Source: Prosapia bicincta (Eukaryota; Arthropoda; Insecta; Hemiptera; Cercopidae). From it: a stretch of 64,000 nt of DNA. Where the stretch lies: positions 149,057,544-149,121,543 of the forward strand of contig JBAIZL010000001.1 in assembly GCA_036971475.1 (NCBI GenBank). Direction: 5' to 3'. Positions 46,954 to 60,404 of this stretch are shown here, piece after piece. The stretch's first letter is position 1. Each line of letters opens with the position of its first letter. The notes below the pieces were generated by a model, which saw nothing but the letters and a program-made list of their open reading frames with translations, ran no database searches and was not told where the DNA came from. Position numbers and translations under genes: made by a program.

Positions 46954-49900
46954 AGTTCCTACTACATTATATAGGGCAAGCAAATTCCTGTATGTTTTAT
47001 TACCGTATATGGCAATGTAAGAGTTCCTACTACATTATATAGGGCAAGCAAATTCCTCTATGTTTTATTACCGTATATGGCAATGTAAGAGTTTCTACTA
47101 CATTATTTAAGGCAAGCAAATTCCTGTATGTTTTATTACCGTATATGGCAATGTAAGAGTTCCTACTACATTATATAGGGCAAGTATTTTCCTGTTTATT
47201 TTTTTACCGTATATGGCAATGTAAGAGTTCCTACCACAGTATATAGGGCAAGTGCTTTCCTGTATGTTTTATTACCGTATATGGCAATGTAAGAGTTCTT
47301 ACTACATTATATAGGGCAAGTAAATTCCTGTATGTTTTATTACCGTATATGGCAATGTAGGAGTTCCTACTACATTATATAGGGCAAGTAAATTCCTGTA
47401 TGTTTTATTACCGTATATGGCAATGTAAGAATTCCTACTACATTATATAGGGCAAGTAAATTCCTGTATGTTTTATTACCGTATATGGCAATGTAAGAGT
47501 TAATACTACATTATATAGGGCAAGTAAATTCCTGTATGTTTTATTACCGTATATGGCAATGTAAGAGTTCCTACTACATTATATAGGGCAAGCAAATTCC
47601 TCTATGTTTTATTACCGTATATGGCAATGTAAGAGTTTCTACTACATTATTTAGGGCAAGCAAATTCCTGCATGTTTTATTACCGTATATGGCAATGTAA
47701 GAGTTCCTACTACATTATATAGGGCAAGTATTTTCCTGTTTATTTTTTTACCGTATATGGCAATGTAAGAGTTCCTACCACAGTATATAGGGCAAGTGCT
47801 TTCCTGTATGTTTTATTACCGTATATGGCAATGTAAGAGTTCCTACTACATTATATAGGGCAAGTAAATTCCTGTATGTTTTATTACCGTATATGGCAAT
47901 GTAAGAGTTCCTACTACATTATATAGGGCAAGCAAATTCCTGTATGTTTTATTACCGTATATGGCAATGTAAGAATTCCTACTACATTATATAGGGCAAG
48001 CAAATTCCTGTATGTTTTATTAACGTATATAGCAATATAAGAGTTCCTACTACATTATATAGGGCAAGTAAATTCCTGTATGTTTTATTACCGTATATGG
48101 CAATGTAAGAGTTCCTACTACATTATATAGGGCAAGCAAATTCCTCTATGTTTTATTACCGTATATGGCAATGTAAGAGTTTCTACTACATTATTTAAGG
48201 CAAGCAAATTCCTGTATGTTTTATTACCGTATATGGCAATGTAAGAGTTCCTACTACATTATATAGGGCAAGTAAATTCCTGTATGTTTTATTACCGTAT
48301 ATGGCAATGTAGGAGTTCCTACTACATTATATAGGGCAAGTAAATTCCTGTATGTTTTATTACCGTATATGGCAATGTAAGAGTTCCTACTACATTATAT
48401 AGGGCAAGTAAATTCCTGTATGTTTTATTACCGTATATGGCAATGTAAGAGTTCCTACTACATTATATAGGGCAAGCAAATTCCTGTATGTTTTATTACC
48501 GTATATGGCAATGTAAGAGTTCCTACTACATTATATAGGGCAAGCAAATTCCTGTATGTTTTATTAACGTATATAGTAATATAAGAGTTCCTACTACATT
48601 ATATAGGGCAAGCAATATCCTGTATGTTTTATTACCGTATATGGCAATGTAAGAGTTCCTACCACAGTATATAGGGCAAGTGCTTTCCTGTATATTTCAT
48701 TACCGTATATGGCAATGTAAGAGTTCCTACCACAGTATATAGGGCATGTATTTGTCTTTTTATTTTATTACCGTATATGGCAATGTAAGAGTTCCTACCA
48801 CAGTATATAGGGCAAGTATTTTCCTGTATATTTCATTACCGTTTATGGCAATGTAAGAGTTCTTACTACATTATATAGGGCAAGTAAATTCCTGTATGTT
48901 TTATTACCGTATATGGCAATGTAGGAGTTCCTACTACATTATATAGGGCAAGTAAATTCCTGTATGTTTTATTACCGTATATGGCAATGTAAGTGTTCCT
49001 ACTACATTATATAGGGCAAGTAAATTCCTGTATGTTTTATTACCGTATATGGCAATGTAAGAGTTAATACTACATTATATAGGGCAAGTAAATTCCTGTA
49101 TGTTTTATTACCGTATATGGCAATGTAAGAGTTCCTACTACATTATATAGGGCAAGCAAATTCCTCTATGTTTTATTACCGTATATGGCAATGTAAGAGT
49201 TTCTACTACATTATTTAGGGCAAGCAAATTCCTGTATGTTTTATTACCGTATATGGCAATGTAAGAGTTCCTACTACATTATATAGGGCAAGTATTTTCC
49301 TGTTTATTTTTTTACCGTATATGGCAATGTAAGAGTTCCTACCACAGTATATAGGGCAAGTGCTTTCCTGTATGTTTTATTACCGTATATGGCAATGTAA
49401 GAGTTCCTACTACATTATATAGGGCAAGTAAATTCCTGTATGTTTTATTACCGTATATGGCAATGTAAGAGTTCCTACTACATTATATAGGGCAAGTAAA
49501 TTCCTGTATGTTTTATTACCGTATATGGCAATGTAAGAATTCCTACTACATTATATAGGGCAAGTAAATTCCTGTATGTTTTATTACCGTATATGGCAAT
49601 GTAAGAGTTCCTACTACATTATATAGGGCAAGTAAATTCCTGTATGTTTTATTACCGTATATGGCAATGTAAGCGTTCCTACTACATTATATAGGGCAAG
49701 TAAATTCCTGTATGTTTTATTACCGTATATGGCAATGTAAGAGTTCCTACAACATTATATAGGGCAAGTAAATTCCTGTATGTTTTATTACCGTATATGG
49801 CAATGTAAGAGTTCCTACTACATTATATAGGGCAAGCAAATTCCTGTATGTTTTATTACCGTATATGGCAATGTAAGAGTTCCTACTACATTATATAGGG

Positions 49901-52900
49901 CAAGCAAATTCCTGTATGTTTTATTACCGTATATGGCAATGTAAGAGTTCCTTCCACAGTATATAGGGCAATTGCTTTCCTGTATATTTCATTACCGTAT
50001 ATGGCAATGTAAGAGTTCCTACCACAGTATATAGGGCAAGTATTTTTCTGTTTATTTTATTACCGTATATGGCAATGTAAGAGTTCCTACCACAGTATAT
50101 AGGGCAAGTATTTTCCTGTATATTTCATTACCGTTTATGGCAATGTAAGAGTTCTTACTACATTATATAGGGCAAGTAAATTCCTGTATGTTTTATTACC
50201 GTATATGGCAATGTAAGAGTTCCTACTACATTATATAGGGCAAGCAAATTCCTCTATGTTTTATTACCGTATATGGCAATGTAAGAGTTTCTACTACATT
50301 ATTTAGGGCAAGCAAATTTCTGTATGTTTTATTACCGTATATGGCAATGTAAGAGTTCCTACTACATTATATAGGGCAAGTATTTTCCTGTTTATTTTTT
50401 TACCGTATATGGCAATGTAAGAGTTCCTACCACAGTATATAGGGCAAGTGCTTTCCTGTATGTTTTATTACCGTATATGGCAATGTAAGAGTTCCTACTA
50501 CATTATATAGGGCAAGTAAATTCCTGTATGTTTTATTACCGTATATGGCAATGTAAGAGTTCCTACTACATTATATAGGGCAAGTAAATTCCTGTATGTT
50601 TTATTACCGTATATGGCAATGTAAGAATTCCTACTACATTATATAGGGCAAGTAAATTCCTGTATGTTTTATTACCGTATATGGCAATGTAAGAGTTCCT
50701 ACTACATTATATAGGGCAAGTAAATTCCTGTATGTTTTATTACCGTATATGGCAATGTAAGCGTTCCTACTACATTATATAGGGCAAGTAAATTCCTGTA
50801 TGTTTTATTACCGTATATGGCAATGTAAGAGTTCCTACAACATTATATAGGGCAAGTAAATTCCTGTATGTTTTATTACCGTATATGGCAATGTAAGAGT
50901 TCCTACTACATTATATAGGGCAAGCAAATTCCTGTATGTTTTATTACCGTATATGGCAATGTAAGAGTTCCTACTACATTATATAGGGCAAGCAAATTCC
51001 TGTATGTTTTATTACCGTATATGGCAATGTAAGAGTTCCTTCCACAGTATATAGGGCAATTGCTTTCCTGTATATTTCATTACCGTATATGGCAATGTAA
51101 GAGTTCCTACCACAGTATATAGGGCAAGTATTTTTCTGTTTATTTTATTACCGTATATGGCAATGTAAGAGTTCCTACCACAGTATATAGGGCAAGTATT
51201 TTCCTGTATATTTCATTACCGTTTATGGCAATGTAAGAGTTCTTACTACATTATATAGGGCAAGTAAATTCCTGTATGTTTTATTACCGTATATGGCAAT
51301 GTAGGAGTTCCTACTACATTATATAGGGCAAGTAAATTCCTGTATGTTTTATTACCGTATATGGCAATGTAAGAGTTCCTACTACATTATATAGGGCAAG
51401 TAAATTCCTGTATGTTTTATTACCGTATATGGCAATGTAAGAGTTCGTACTACATTATATAGGGCAAGTAAATTCCTGTATGTTTTATTACCGTATATGG
51501 CAATGTAAGAGTTCCTACTACATTATATAGGGCAAGTAAATTCCTGTATGTTTTATTACCGTATATGGCAATGTAAGAGTTCCTACTACATTATATAGGG
51601 CAAGTAAATTCCTGTATGTTTTATTACCGTATATGGCAATGTAAGAGTTCCTACTACATTATATAGGGCAAGCAAATTCCTGTATGTTTTATTACCGTAT
51701 ATGGCAATGTAAGAGTTCCTACTACATTATATAGGGCAAGCAAATTCCTGTATGTTTTATTACCGTATATGGCAATGTAAGAGTTCCTACTACATTATAT
51801 AGGGCAAGCAAATTCCTGTATGTTTTATTACCGTATATGGCAATGTAAGAGTTCCTACTACATTATATAGGGCAAGTAAATTCCTGTATGTTTTATTACC
51901 GTATATGGCAATGTAAGAGTTCCTACTACATTATATAGGGCAAGTAAATTCCTGTATGTTTTATTACCGTATATGGCAATGTAAGCGTTCCTACTACATT
52001 ATATAGGGCAAGTAAATTCCTGTATGTTTTATTACCGTTTATGGCAATGTAAGAGTTCCTACTACATTATATAGGGCAAGTAAATTCCAGTATGTTTTAT
52101 TACCGTATATGGCAATGTAAGAGTTCCTACTACATTTTATAGGGCAAGTAAATTCCTGTATGTTTTATTACCGTATATGGCAATGTAAGAGTTCCTACTA
52201 CATTATATAGGGCAAGTAAATTCCTGTATGTTTTATTACCGTATATGGCAATGTAAGAGTTCCTACTACATTATATAGGGCAAGTAAATTCCTGTATGTT
52301 TTATTACCGTATATGGCAATGTAAGAGTTCCTACTACATTATATAGGGCAAGCAAATTCCTGTATGTTTTATTACCGTATATGGCAATGTAAGAGTTCCT
52401 ACTACATTATATAGGGCAAGCAAATTCCTGTATGTTTTATTACCGTATATGGCAATGTAAGAGTTCCTACTACATTATATAGGGCAAGCAAATTCCTGTA
52501 TGTTTTATTACCGTATATGGCAATGTAAGTGTTCCTACTACATTATATAGGGCAAGCAAATTCCTGTATGTTTTATTACCGTATATGGCAATGTAAGGGT
52601 TCCTACTACATTATATAGGGCAAGCAAATTCCTGTATGTTTTATTACCGTATATGGCAATGTAAGAGTTCCTACTACATTATATAGGGCAAGCAAATTCC
52701 TGTATGTTTTATTACCGTATATGGCAATGTAAGAGTTCCTACTACATTATATAGGGCAAGCAAATTCCTGTATGTTTTATTACCGTATATGGCAATGTAA
52801 GGGTTCCTACTACATTATATAGGGCAAGCAAATTCCTGTATGTTTTATTACCGTTTATGGCAATTTAAGAGTTCCTAGTACATTATATAGGGCAAGCAAA

Positions 52901-53626
52901 TTCCTGTATGTTTTATTACCTTATATGGCAATGTAAGAGTTCCTACTACATTATATAGGGCAAGCAAATTCCTGTATGTTTTATTACCGTATATGGCAAT
53001 GTAAGAGTTCCTACTACATTATATAGGGCAAGCAAATTCCTGTATGTTTTATTACCGTATATGGTAATGTAAGAGTTCCTACTACATTATATAGGGCAAG
53101 CAAATTCCTGTATGTTTTATTACCGTATATGGCAATGTAAGAGTTCCTACTACATTATATAGGGCAAGTAAATTCCTGTATGTTTTATTACCGTACATGG
53201 CAATGTAAGAGTTCCTACTACATTATATAGGGCAAGTAAATTCCTGTATGTTTTATTACCGTACATGGCAATGTAAGAGTTCCTAGTACATTATATAGGG
53301 CAAGTAAATTCCTGTATGTTTTATTACCGTATATGGCAATGTAAGAGTTCCAACTACATTATATAGGGCAAGTAAATTCCTGTATGTTTTATTACCGTAC
53401 ATGGCAATGTAAGAGTTCCTACTACATTATATAGGGCAAGTAAATTCCTGTATGTTTTATTACCGTATATGACAATGTAAGAGTTCCTACTACATAATAT
53501 AGGGCAAGTAAATTCCTGTATGTTTTATTACCGTATATGGCAATGTAAGAGTTCCAACTACATTATATAGGGCAAGTAAATTCCTGTATGTTTTATTACC
53601 GTATATGAAAATATAAGAGTTCAAAC
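46954..53626. repeat. 68-bp satellite, subfamily B
   Basis: About 98 monomers, starting with the AGTT target copy, of the same B type as left of the LTR element. Variants with GCTTTCCTG, TATTTTCCTGTTTATTTTTT and CATTACCGTTTATGG recur as a set. A 1,088-bp (16-monomer) duplication is visible: markers CTTCCACAG at 49951 and 51039, and CCGTTTATGG at 50131 and 51219, are 1,088 bp apart. The right end decays at about 53600-53626. Confidence 0.96.
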
Positions 53627-56439
53627 AACATCTCTTTTTATTGGGCGAAGCTAATGTAATTTTTTGTTTGTACAGTAACAGTAAGTTTCAATTCTTGTCT
53701 TGAATATTTATCTCATTTTCTGTCACTTTAACAGTAAGTACAGTTTTCTACTACAGTTACCTGTCTATGACTTGAGCTACATTTATTGGAATACGTTTTT
53801 TTACTACTTACTGCTTAATAAAATATGAAGGAAGGTTTGGAACCAGATAATCTACATTTTCCAGAATTTAAAAGGATACCGTTTGTATCTGTAATTCGCT
53901 AACGAAACGTTTTGATGCATGTGCTCTTTTGTAAACTATAAACCAAAAAAAATTCTAAATTAGTAATGAACCAATATAAATACTGCAACAAGGGTTGAAC
54001 TAATTTGATGTTGGTGTTTTATACTTCCTTAATTAGTCCATATTAAAGTGCATATATAAGATTTGAAAATATTTTAGCCGATAATTAGTACATATTGCAC
54101 GCTCTATTAGAGAAATATTGTAACCTAAATTCGTTAAACCAATGCTACCAAGTTTTGCACTATTTTACAGTTAGACCTTATACCAGGTTACCTGTCATTC
54201 GTTGCATTATGTCGCTGAAATGAGCGCAGCCCTAATTAAACAATAAATCGATCACTTGTTGGGTCTCTGTTCATTACGTTTTGTAATTACAATGCGAATT
54301 GAATCGTGTCCAATCAAAATGCTTTATGATGCCCAAACACAGAACGGTGCAAATACTAATTTCAGAGTACATATTTTAACATATTCTTTTCGCATCCTTC
54401 TTACGCATGTGAACGAATAGCGACGAAATCAAAAGAGAGAAGTATGAATGTGTAAAGTGATTTAACTATTGAAAAAAGAAAGTAATTCACGTGACATTAG
54501 TGATATTGCAGTTAACTTCAGCTATCGAGGGCCAGGGACGGACGGTTAACGAAATAAAAAAATGACTAAGTATTTTGAAAAAATATCAATAACTTTGAAG
54601 TAGCAATATCGTTACTAATTTTCGTGTGGACATAATTAATCGTTATTGCTACATGAATAACAATTTGTATTACATAAGTGGAAGATATGTAAAGCAGAAT
54701 GATGACATAATGTGTGCGCACATATGATTTAACTTACGATTATTAATTATTCAAAGTCACTGATTATCTGGTTAGCACGACCTTTCATTACGTTAATATT
54801 CCGAGTCCTGGGAAGTGGTGACGTTTGTGTCGAATTAGATATTTCTTGTATTTCAAATCTGTCAATGTACTTTGCATTGCTTCTGCCCCTGACTATCCAA
54901 CATTTAACTGAAACACATCAGTTTGGCAATAAAAACATCGTTAAAGTCTGACGTAAATGTTTACTTTGTTAACTAAAACACATTTATTTTTATTTCTTTA
55001 ATCCACCACACAACCCAGAAATTATGGTTTCTTTTACCACGCCAACGACAACGTTTAGTTTTTTGTGTAATTCTAAAAACAGATGAAAGATAAATATTTC
55101 ATTATAATATCTTCAACCTAAAATATGACATTCGAATTTAGTAATAAAGCTTTTGATAAAATTTGTAAACTCCTGTTAATTCAAAGAAATCGTTTAATTT
55201 AATTTTATAATTTATTGTAAACAATTTAATTAACAAGTTGACATTTTTTTCTCTTCATTGGCTTAGTAATGATTTCCGAATTCAATATTCCATAAATTCA
55301 CTTTATAATATATTTTAAATTATTCTTGGCTTGGAATTACATTAAAATATAACGGTACATAAAGTAAAATGAGTATACTAGATTCCAAAGAAATCTCGCT
55401 GATGTTGCCTCGTATTTTAATAGGTCGATACTTTAGATATTGTTAAGTTAGGGAAACTGTAAAGCGGTAAGGGTGTATTAAACTATCTCAATTATAAACT
55501 AATTTCAGTTGATGCTCTTTATACATTGTTCACTTGTAATTTAAGGAACTTACCGCAGGTTGGAGTCGATATCTTTAGGACAGTTAGTATCAGGCCGGCA
55601 TCATTGTGTCTTCTGAGCAATATCACTTAACGATCCTACGACAGTTTTCAAAAATATATTCACCTCTTTACAACCGGCCCACGTTTTAACTCTAGTGAAG
55701 GGAAGACGTTTTTATAGATAACCCTTGAGATTAAGTGTTCATTCTAAAAACGGTGATTTTACTGGAGACAAGTGTTACAATTTTATATTTCCAAAAACAT
55801 GTGAAAAAAGGTTTTAACTATATTCATCAATATGTATGGTTTATTTGTACTATCATCTTAAAAATTAACAGGGATATTGATTATTTGTGAGACAAAAATT
55901 ACAAATTTAATTTTAAAAATTATGTTTTTATATTTTACGCACTTTTTAAATAATCAATAGAAATTTGGAAATTATAGTTGGAGTAAGAAAGGCTATTTAC
56001 TTGGTGGACGTGTTATTAGGCGAGTCATTAAGGAAATAGCAATAGCGGCTGAAAGTGATAAGGCACATTCAGGTCCACAAGACAGGTTGCATACAGACTG
56101 CAGTCTGCAGGAACCACAAAAATGTAAATGAAAATAAACGGCAGTCCTATTGAAGAAGTTGAGTAGTTTATCTATCTCAGACGTTTAATTAAGAGTTTAA
56201 ACTAAAACAAATAATTCAAGAAGCTGAACTGGTAGTTCAAACAAACAAAAATTATCTCAAATCATAGAACAAGACTACTGTTGATTTGTCTGGTCTACAC
56301 ATTTGTCTGAAGATTTGTCTGGTGCATTACTCTATACCGCAATAAAATTATTGTTTACCTTACTATAAAAAATAATATAATGCGGTAACAAATAAATGAG
56401 AAAAACTATTGACATACGAGTCAAAGATATTTATTGTAA
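53627..56439. other. Unique DNA without recognisable gene
   Basis: I see no coding frame over 60 codons and no repeat. The part at about 54180-54960 is compositionally more balanced and has many TAAT-type and ATCGAT words, which would be compatible with regulatory DNA. Confidence 0.35.
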
Positions 56440-56768
56440 TAATGCAACATTTCGGGAACAAGTTCGTTGCTCTTATTCATCCTGAAAACAACAATATATT
56501 GCTTTTAATTAAATATATATTAGTAGTACACTCATTACAATAGCTTAAACCTTTATAAAAGTCAATAAAATTTAATCAAAACCTTAATGCAATAATCAAC
56601 CAATATAATGTGTGTGTCATTAAATCTTCTAAAAAATTGAAAACAGTAACAACACTAAAAAAACAACAATATTTACATACAAAACACATAACAAAATAAA
56701 ACTAAACAAAAAACTAAAGGATAAACCATACAAATTAACACCAATAAAACACTATTTCGTGAATGTTT

Positions 56769-57053
56769 TTAACTTGCGCAACAATTACTTATACATATTC
56801 CATAACTTATCAAGACCATTTTTAATGCAGATGCAATTCTTTTGTAAGTAAATATGAACAACTTCAGAACAAGTCCTCTTTTTCCAGTTAGACTCAATAT
56901 CCAGTCAAATAATATTTTCAAAATCAAATGTATGCCTAAACGTTTTACTAGTATTCTGAGATTCACGTAGGACACAAACACCAACCTCTTAGTCTCACCT
57001 ACATTAAATGCACCACACTTTAGACAGTTAATTTTAAACACCACATTATTCAT
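56769..57053 (-). pseudogene. PLE-F GIY-YIG endonuclease remnant
   Basis: The start reads NVVFKINCLKCGAFNVGETK, aligning with the (G)VYKINC..C...YVGETGR core of Penelope-type nucleases; Tyr of the first motif is Phe and the second motif is NVG. The frame then loses similarity, so a frameshift is likely after about 25 residues. Confidence 0.65.
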
Positions 57054-57140
57054 GCGTAACCTATCAGTACGTTTTTTACCTTGTTTGATTGCTTAAACTA
57101 TCGAAAGTTATAGGAACCGTTTTAATGATAAACCGTCTTA

Positions 57141-57628
57141 AGCCGGGCACACTTTGTCATGCAGGCTTCTGATCCGACTCCAGTCCGATTTTTCTCCACA
57201 TATCTAAGGATCGCAGGATTGGAAAGGAATGAAATAGAAGTGGTGAAAAAAAAAATTTTTAATAATAAATAACCACTAAACTTACTAACCCGAGTTAACT
57301 CGGAAAGTTTTTTCGAATTGCGTGATGTGTTCTACGAAGTGATACTGAGCGATAACGTAAGCCCAAGTATGGACAATTCTTATTTTATGTCCTAGACTAT
57401 TTATTCCCGAGATTAACTGACATTGTTATGTCCGATAAGCGTCCCGCAACTAGGATACGAATAGAATGCAATGTCAGAGCATGATCTGACAACGACAACG
57501 GACACGGACTGGTCACGTGACGGAAAGGTGTGGCCTGCGGCATGACATATCACTATCAGTATATTCCCCTGTCATGCAGTCGTCCGGCAGTCGGATCAGA
57601 AGGCTGCATGACAAACGAGTCCCCGGCT
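57141..57628. mobile_element. Harbinger-like MITE with TTA target duplication, inserted in PLE-F
   Basis: Terminal inverted repeats of about 40 bp start AGCCGGG and share TTTGTCATGCAG and CTTCTGATCCGACT. TTA flanks both ends (57138-57140 and 57629-57631), the target duplication of PIF/Harbinger elements. The 488-bp interior has no transposase. Its outer bases resemble the PIF/Harbinger copy at 12900-13693 only in general form, so the two are different families. Confidence 0.8.
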
Positions 57629-57899
57629 TTACGTTATTAGAAATTTTCTCTCAAATACCTTTTAATAAAAGGTAAACATGCAAAACTATTATCCCTGCCA
57701 TTATAATTAGTCGAATTCCCACATTTATATTTACTAATATTATAAGTAATCAACCATAGTTTAAAATATAACAGCTTTTTAATATAAAAATTGGGAAATC
57801 ATATTGTAAATACGTGTTTATTAATTGAATATTCTTTTAATAAAAAGAAGGATGAGACAAGTGCAGGACTTTATTGACTAAAGGACATAACATCCCTAC

Positions 57900-59297
57900 C
57901 ATTTAAAATCGAGGATGGTTAGAATTAATTTTTTTAAAACGTCCAGAAAATGTAGGTTCATGATACCAATCTGTAATAATATTTTCACAGTCTCACATAA
58001 TGTTCAAATCCAAAAACCCAATATGCTCCCCCTCTAACTTATGTGTAAAGTTGAACCTATCATAATATTCGTTGAAAATATATAATATCTCACCTATTAT
58101 ATCTTTCAGAATGATAGTAAACACATTATATAAATAGACCTTATACACTCACAGTTTAAAACTCAATTTATTTAACTGTTTTAATTCAAGATCATCCGTT
58201 ACAAAATCCGAAATAACTGAAGTAATAGGAGACCCCATTGGAGTCCCATAATCCTGCTTATAATACTTATTATTATTGAACTGAAAAAAGTTGTTAACCG
58301 TTAAAACATTCTACAGTTTAAATATATGAATAAGAGGTTTACAATAGAACTTACTAATTTGAAAATAGAGTAAGAACACAGTCAGCCTCAAGACTATACG
58401 TCACATTGTGACGTCAGAGATCTCTGGCCTTATTCTATAAGAGGTACTGTCTCCGGCACGCGAGAGGAGCCCTGGCCCAAAGCAGTCAGCCTCAAGACTA
58501 TACATCACACTGTGACGTCAGAGCTCTCTGGCCTTATTCTATAAGAGGTACTGTCTCCGGCACGCGAGAGGAGCCCTGGCCCAAAGAAGTCAGCCTCAAG
58601 ACTATACGTCACACTGTGACGTCAGAGCTCTCTGGCCTTATTCTATAAGAGGTACTGTCTCCGGCACGCGAGAGGAGCCCTGGCCCAAAGCAGTCAGCCT
58701 CAAGACTATACGTCACACTGTGACGTCAGAGCTCTCTGGCCTTATTCTATAAGAGGTACTGTCTCCGGCACGCGAGAGGAGCCCTGGCCCAAAGCAGTCA
58801 GCCTCAAGACTATACGTCACACTGTGACGTCAGAGCTCTCTGGCCTTATTCTATAAGAGGTACTGTCTCCGGCACGCGAGAGGAGCCCTGGCCCAAAGCA
58901 GTCAAAACGATAAGGTCATTCCGAAAAACATTTTCTAGCACAAAACGTCAGATTAACAGACAAAACAATCCAGAAACGGGATCATACACAATTTATATTA
59001 CACACCCTTACTAAATAAAATTAGTACTTTTACCTATCTGAAAATACTTATAATACTTACTAGAACATAACTACTAAAACACTTCCGTACCATTAGGTCT
59101 GTGTTTGAAAGTCAGGAATATATCGAGAGCGCACGCGCAGAACTGAAAACCGAGCGTGACCCATTTCTAAGCCAGAGCTCTTTTCGTGTACCGGTAACAC
59201 TAATTTCATTACACCGCATTACCAAATTCTTACCAACATTAGTAAAAAGTGCGATAACATTTAAACCAACGATAACATGACCTTCAAGAATTCTCAA
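57900..59297 (-). pseudogene. PLE-F reverse transcriptase remnant
   Basis: The minus strand reads LEGHVIVGLNVIALFTNVGK, which aligns with the PLE box A (VSLDVVSLFTNIP); the catalytic Asp is Asn. Beyond the 104-bp array it reads YYKQDYGTPMGSPITSVISD, the GTPMGSP hallmark of Penelope RTs, and then YDRFNFTHKLEGEHIGFLDL, a later RT block. Where YVDD is expected the sequence is VYLYNVFT, so the active site is gone. Several stops and the inserted array interrupt the frame. Confidence 0.75.
58379..58903. repeat. GC-rich 104-bp tandem repeat, 5 copies
   Basis: Units start CAGTCAGCCTCAAGACTATA and end GGAGCCCTGGCCCAAAG, nearly identical. Each contains ACGTCACACTGTGACGT, a perfect inverted repeat around one base that includes TGACGTCA at the overlap with the following CAGAG. 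The array lies inside the PLE-F RT and is far richer in GC than its surroundings. Confidence 0.93.
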
Positions 59298-59340
59298 ATC
59301 TCTATATCACTATTTTGATAAGTTAGGAATATGTAGTATG

Positions 59341-60404
59341 AATAATACATTGTTGTATAAGTTAGAAACAACCAAGAACTAATGTTTTATTGGGGTTAAT
59401 TTGTAGGGTTGATCTTTTTGTTGCTTGTTTTTTTTTATATATTTTGTCAAGTATTATTCTGCTTTCGTTATCTCCCTTCAAAGCGTAAATTTCAATAAAT
59501 AATACAAATAACTGATAATAACTTTTACTTAGAGTAGGATCCTTTGTCCTTGGATAATAACACTAAGTCAAAGTGTTAGATATAAATAAATGAATATTTT
59601 TCAAAAAACATATTCTTTTCAGAAAATGGCCTTGGAAGTAGTGACCTTGGAAATATAGTGGAAAGTAATGGCCTAATTGCTGTTACGTGGTTAGATAAAA
59701 AATGCAATAAATTTTACTTACACGTATGCCGATAAGTTCTTTTACAAGTACGTAACAGAGCCCGGCTCATAAAGCATATTGAAATATTGAAATATCAAGA
59801 CTATTTATATGGCAATAAATTTATATCATTGGAGTTTATTTATGACTTATACTGTTGGAACCCCGTAGTACAAATTTACGACCCATAAAAATATGAGAAT
59901 AATTTATTGGTGCATAAATGTATCAGTTCTAAACTTATTGCTGCTCTAAAGTAGGTTTGGTTTTCCAAGTGGCCAATAGTTAAATTTGACATTAATGCAG
60001 TAACGAGCTCAAATGCGTGCTGGATTAGTAAAATTAACGGCAATGTAAAGGAAAAACTTTATATCTCTATAAAAATTCAGTATTTCCAATTTTATCCAAA
60101 TGTAAGTATACATAGAAGTTAATACATGCGTTTTTCAGAGGCGATAGGAATACAGAATGTTCAGGTTTTGTTCATTAGCATTTACAAAAGTATAATTTTA
60201 AAAATATTAGTTGTGATTTTTTATGATTATAAATCAAAATTCTTTCACAACATTATACCAAATGTAAGACCTATGTAATAACATCATATAATTATTATAT
60301 ATTTTACATTGTATTTATTATTTTGTATTTTATATAAAATTATTTTTCATAATGACATAACTATTCTCAGTAGCAGCTGCTTTGCAACTATCCTCTTATG
60401 ATCC
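59341..60404. other. AT-rich spacer without recognisable feature
   Basis: No frame or repeat is supported. Confidence 0.4.

Larger units (their letters stand above)
56440..59340 (-). mobile_element. Decayed Penelope-like element F, RT and GIY-YIG, with nested insertions
   Basis: In order on the minus strand: RT box A region near 59297-59220, the GTPMGSP block near 58270, a later RT block near 58040, the GIY-YIG start near 57053, and a 3' terminus near 56440-56500 with a hammerhead-like remnant (GAGCAA/UUGUUC hairpin, CCGAAAUGUUGCAU). Inside lie a GC-rich 104-bp array (58379-58903) and a MITE (57141-57628). This is the most complete PLE in the window and the only one with RT sequence. Many stops and lost catalytic residues show it is old. 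Confidence 0.75.
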
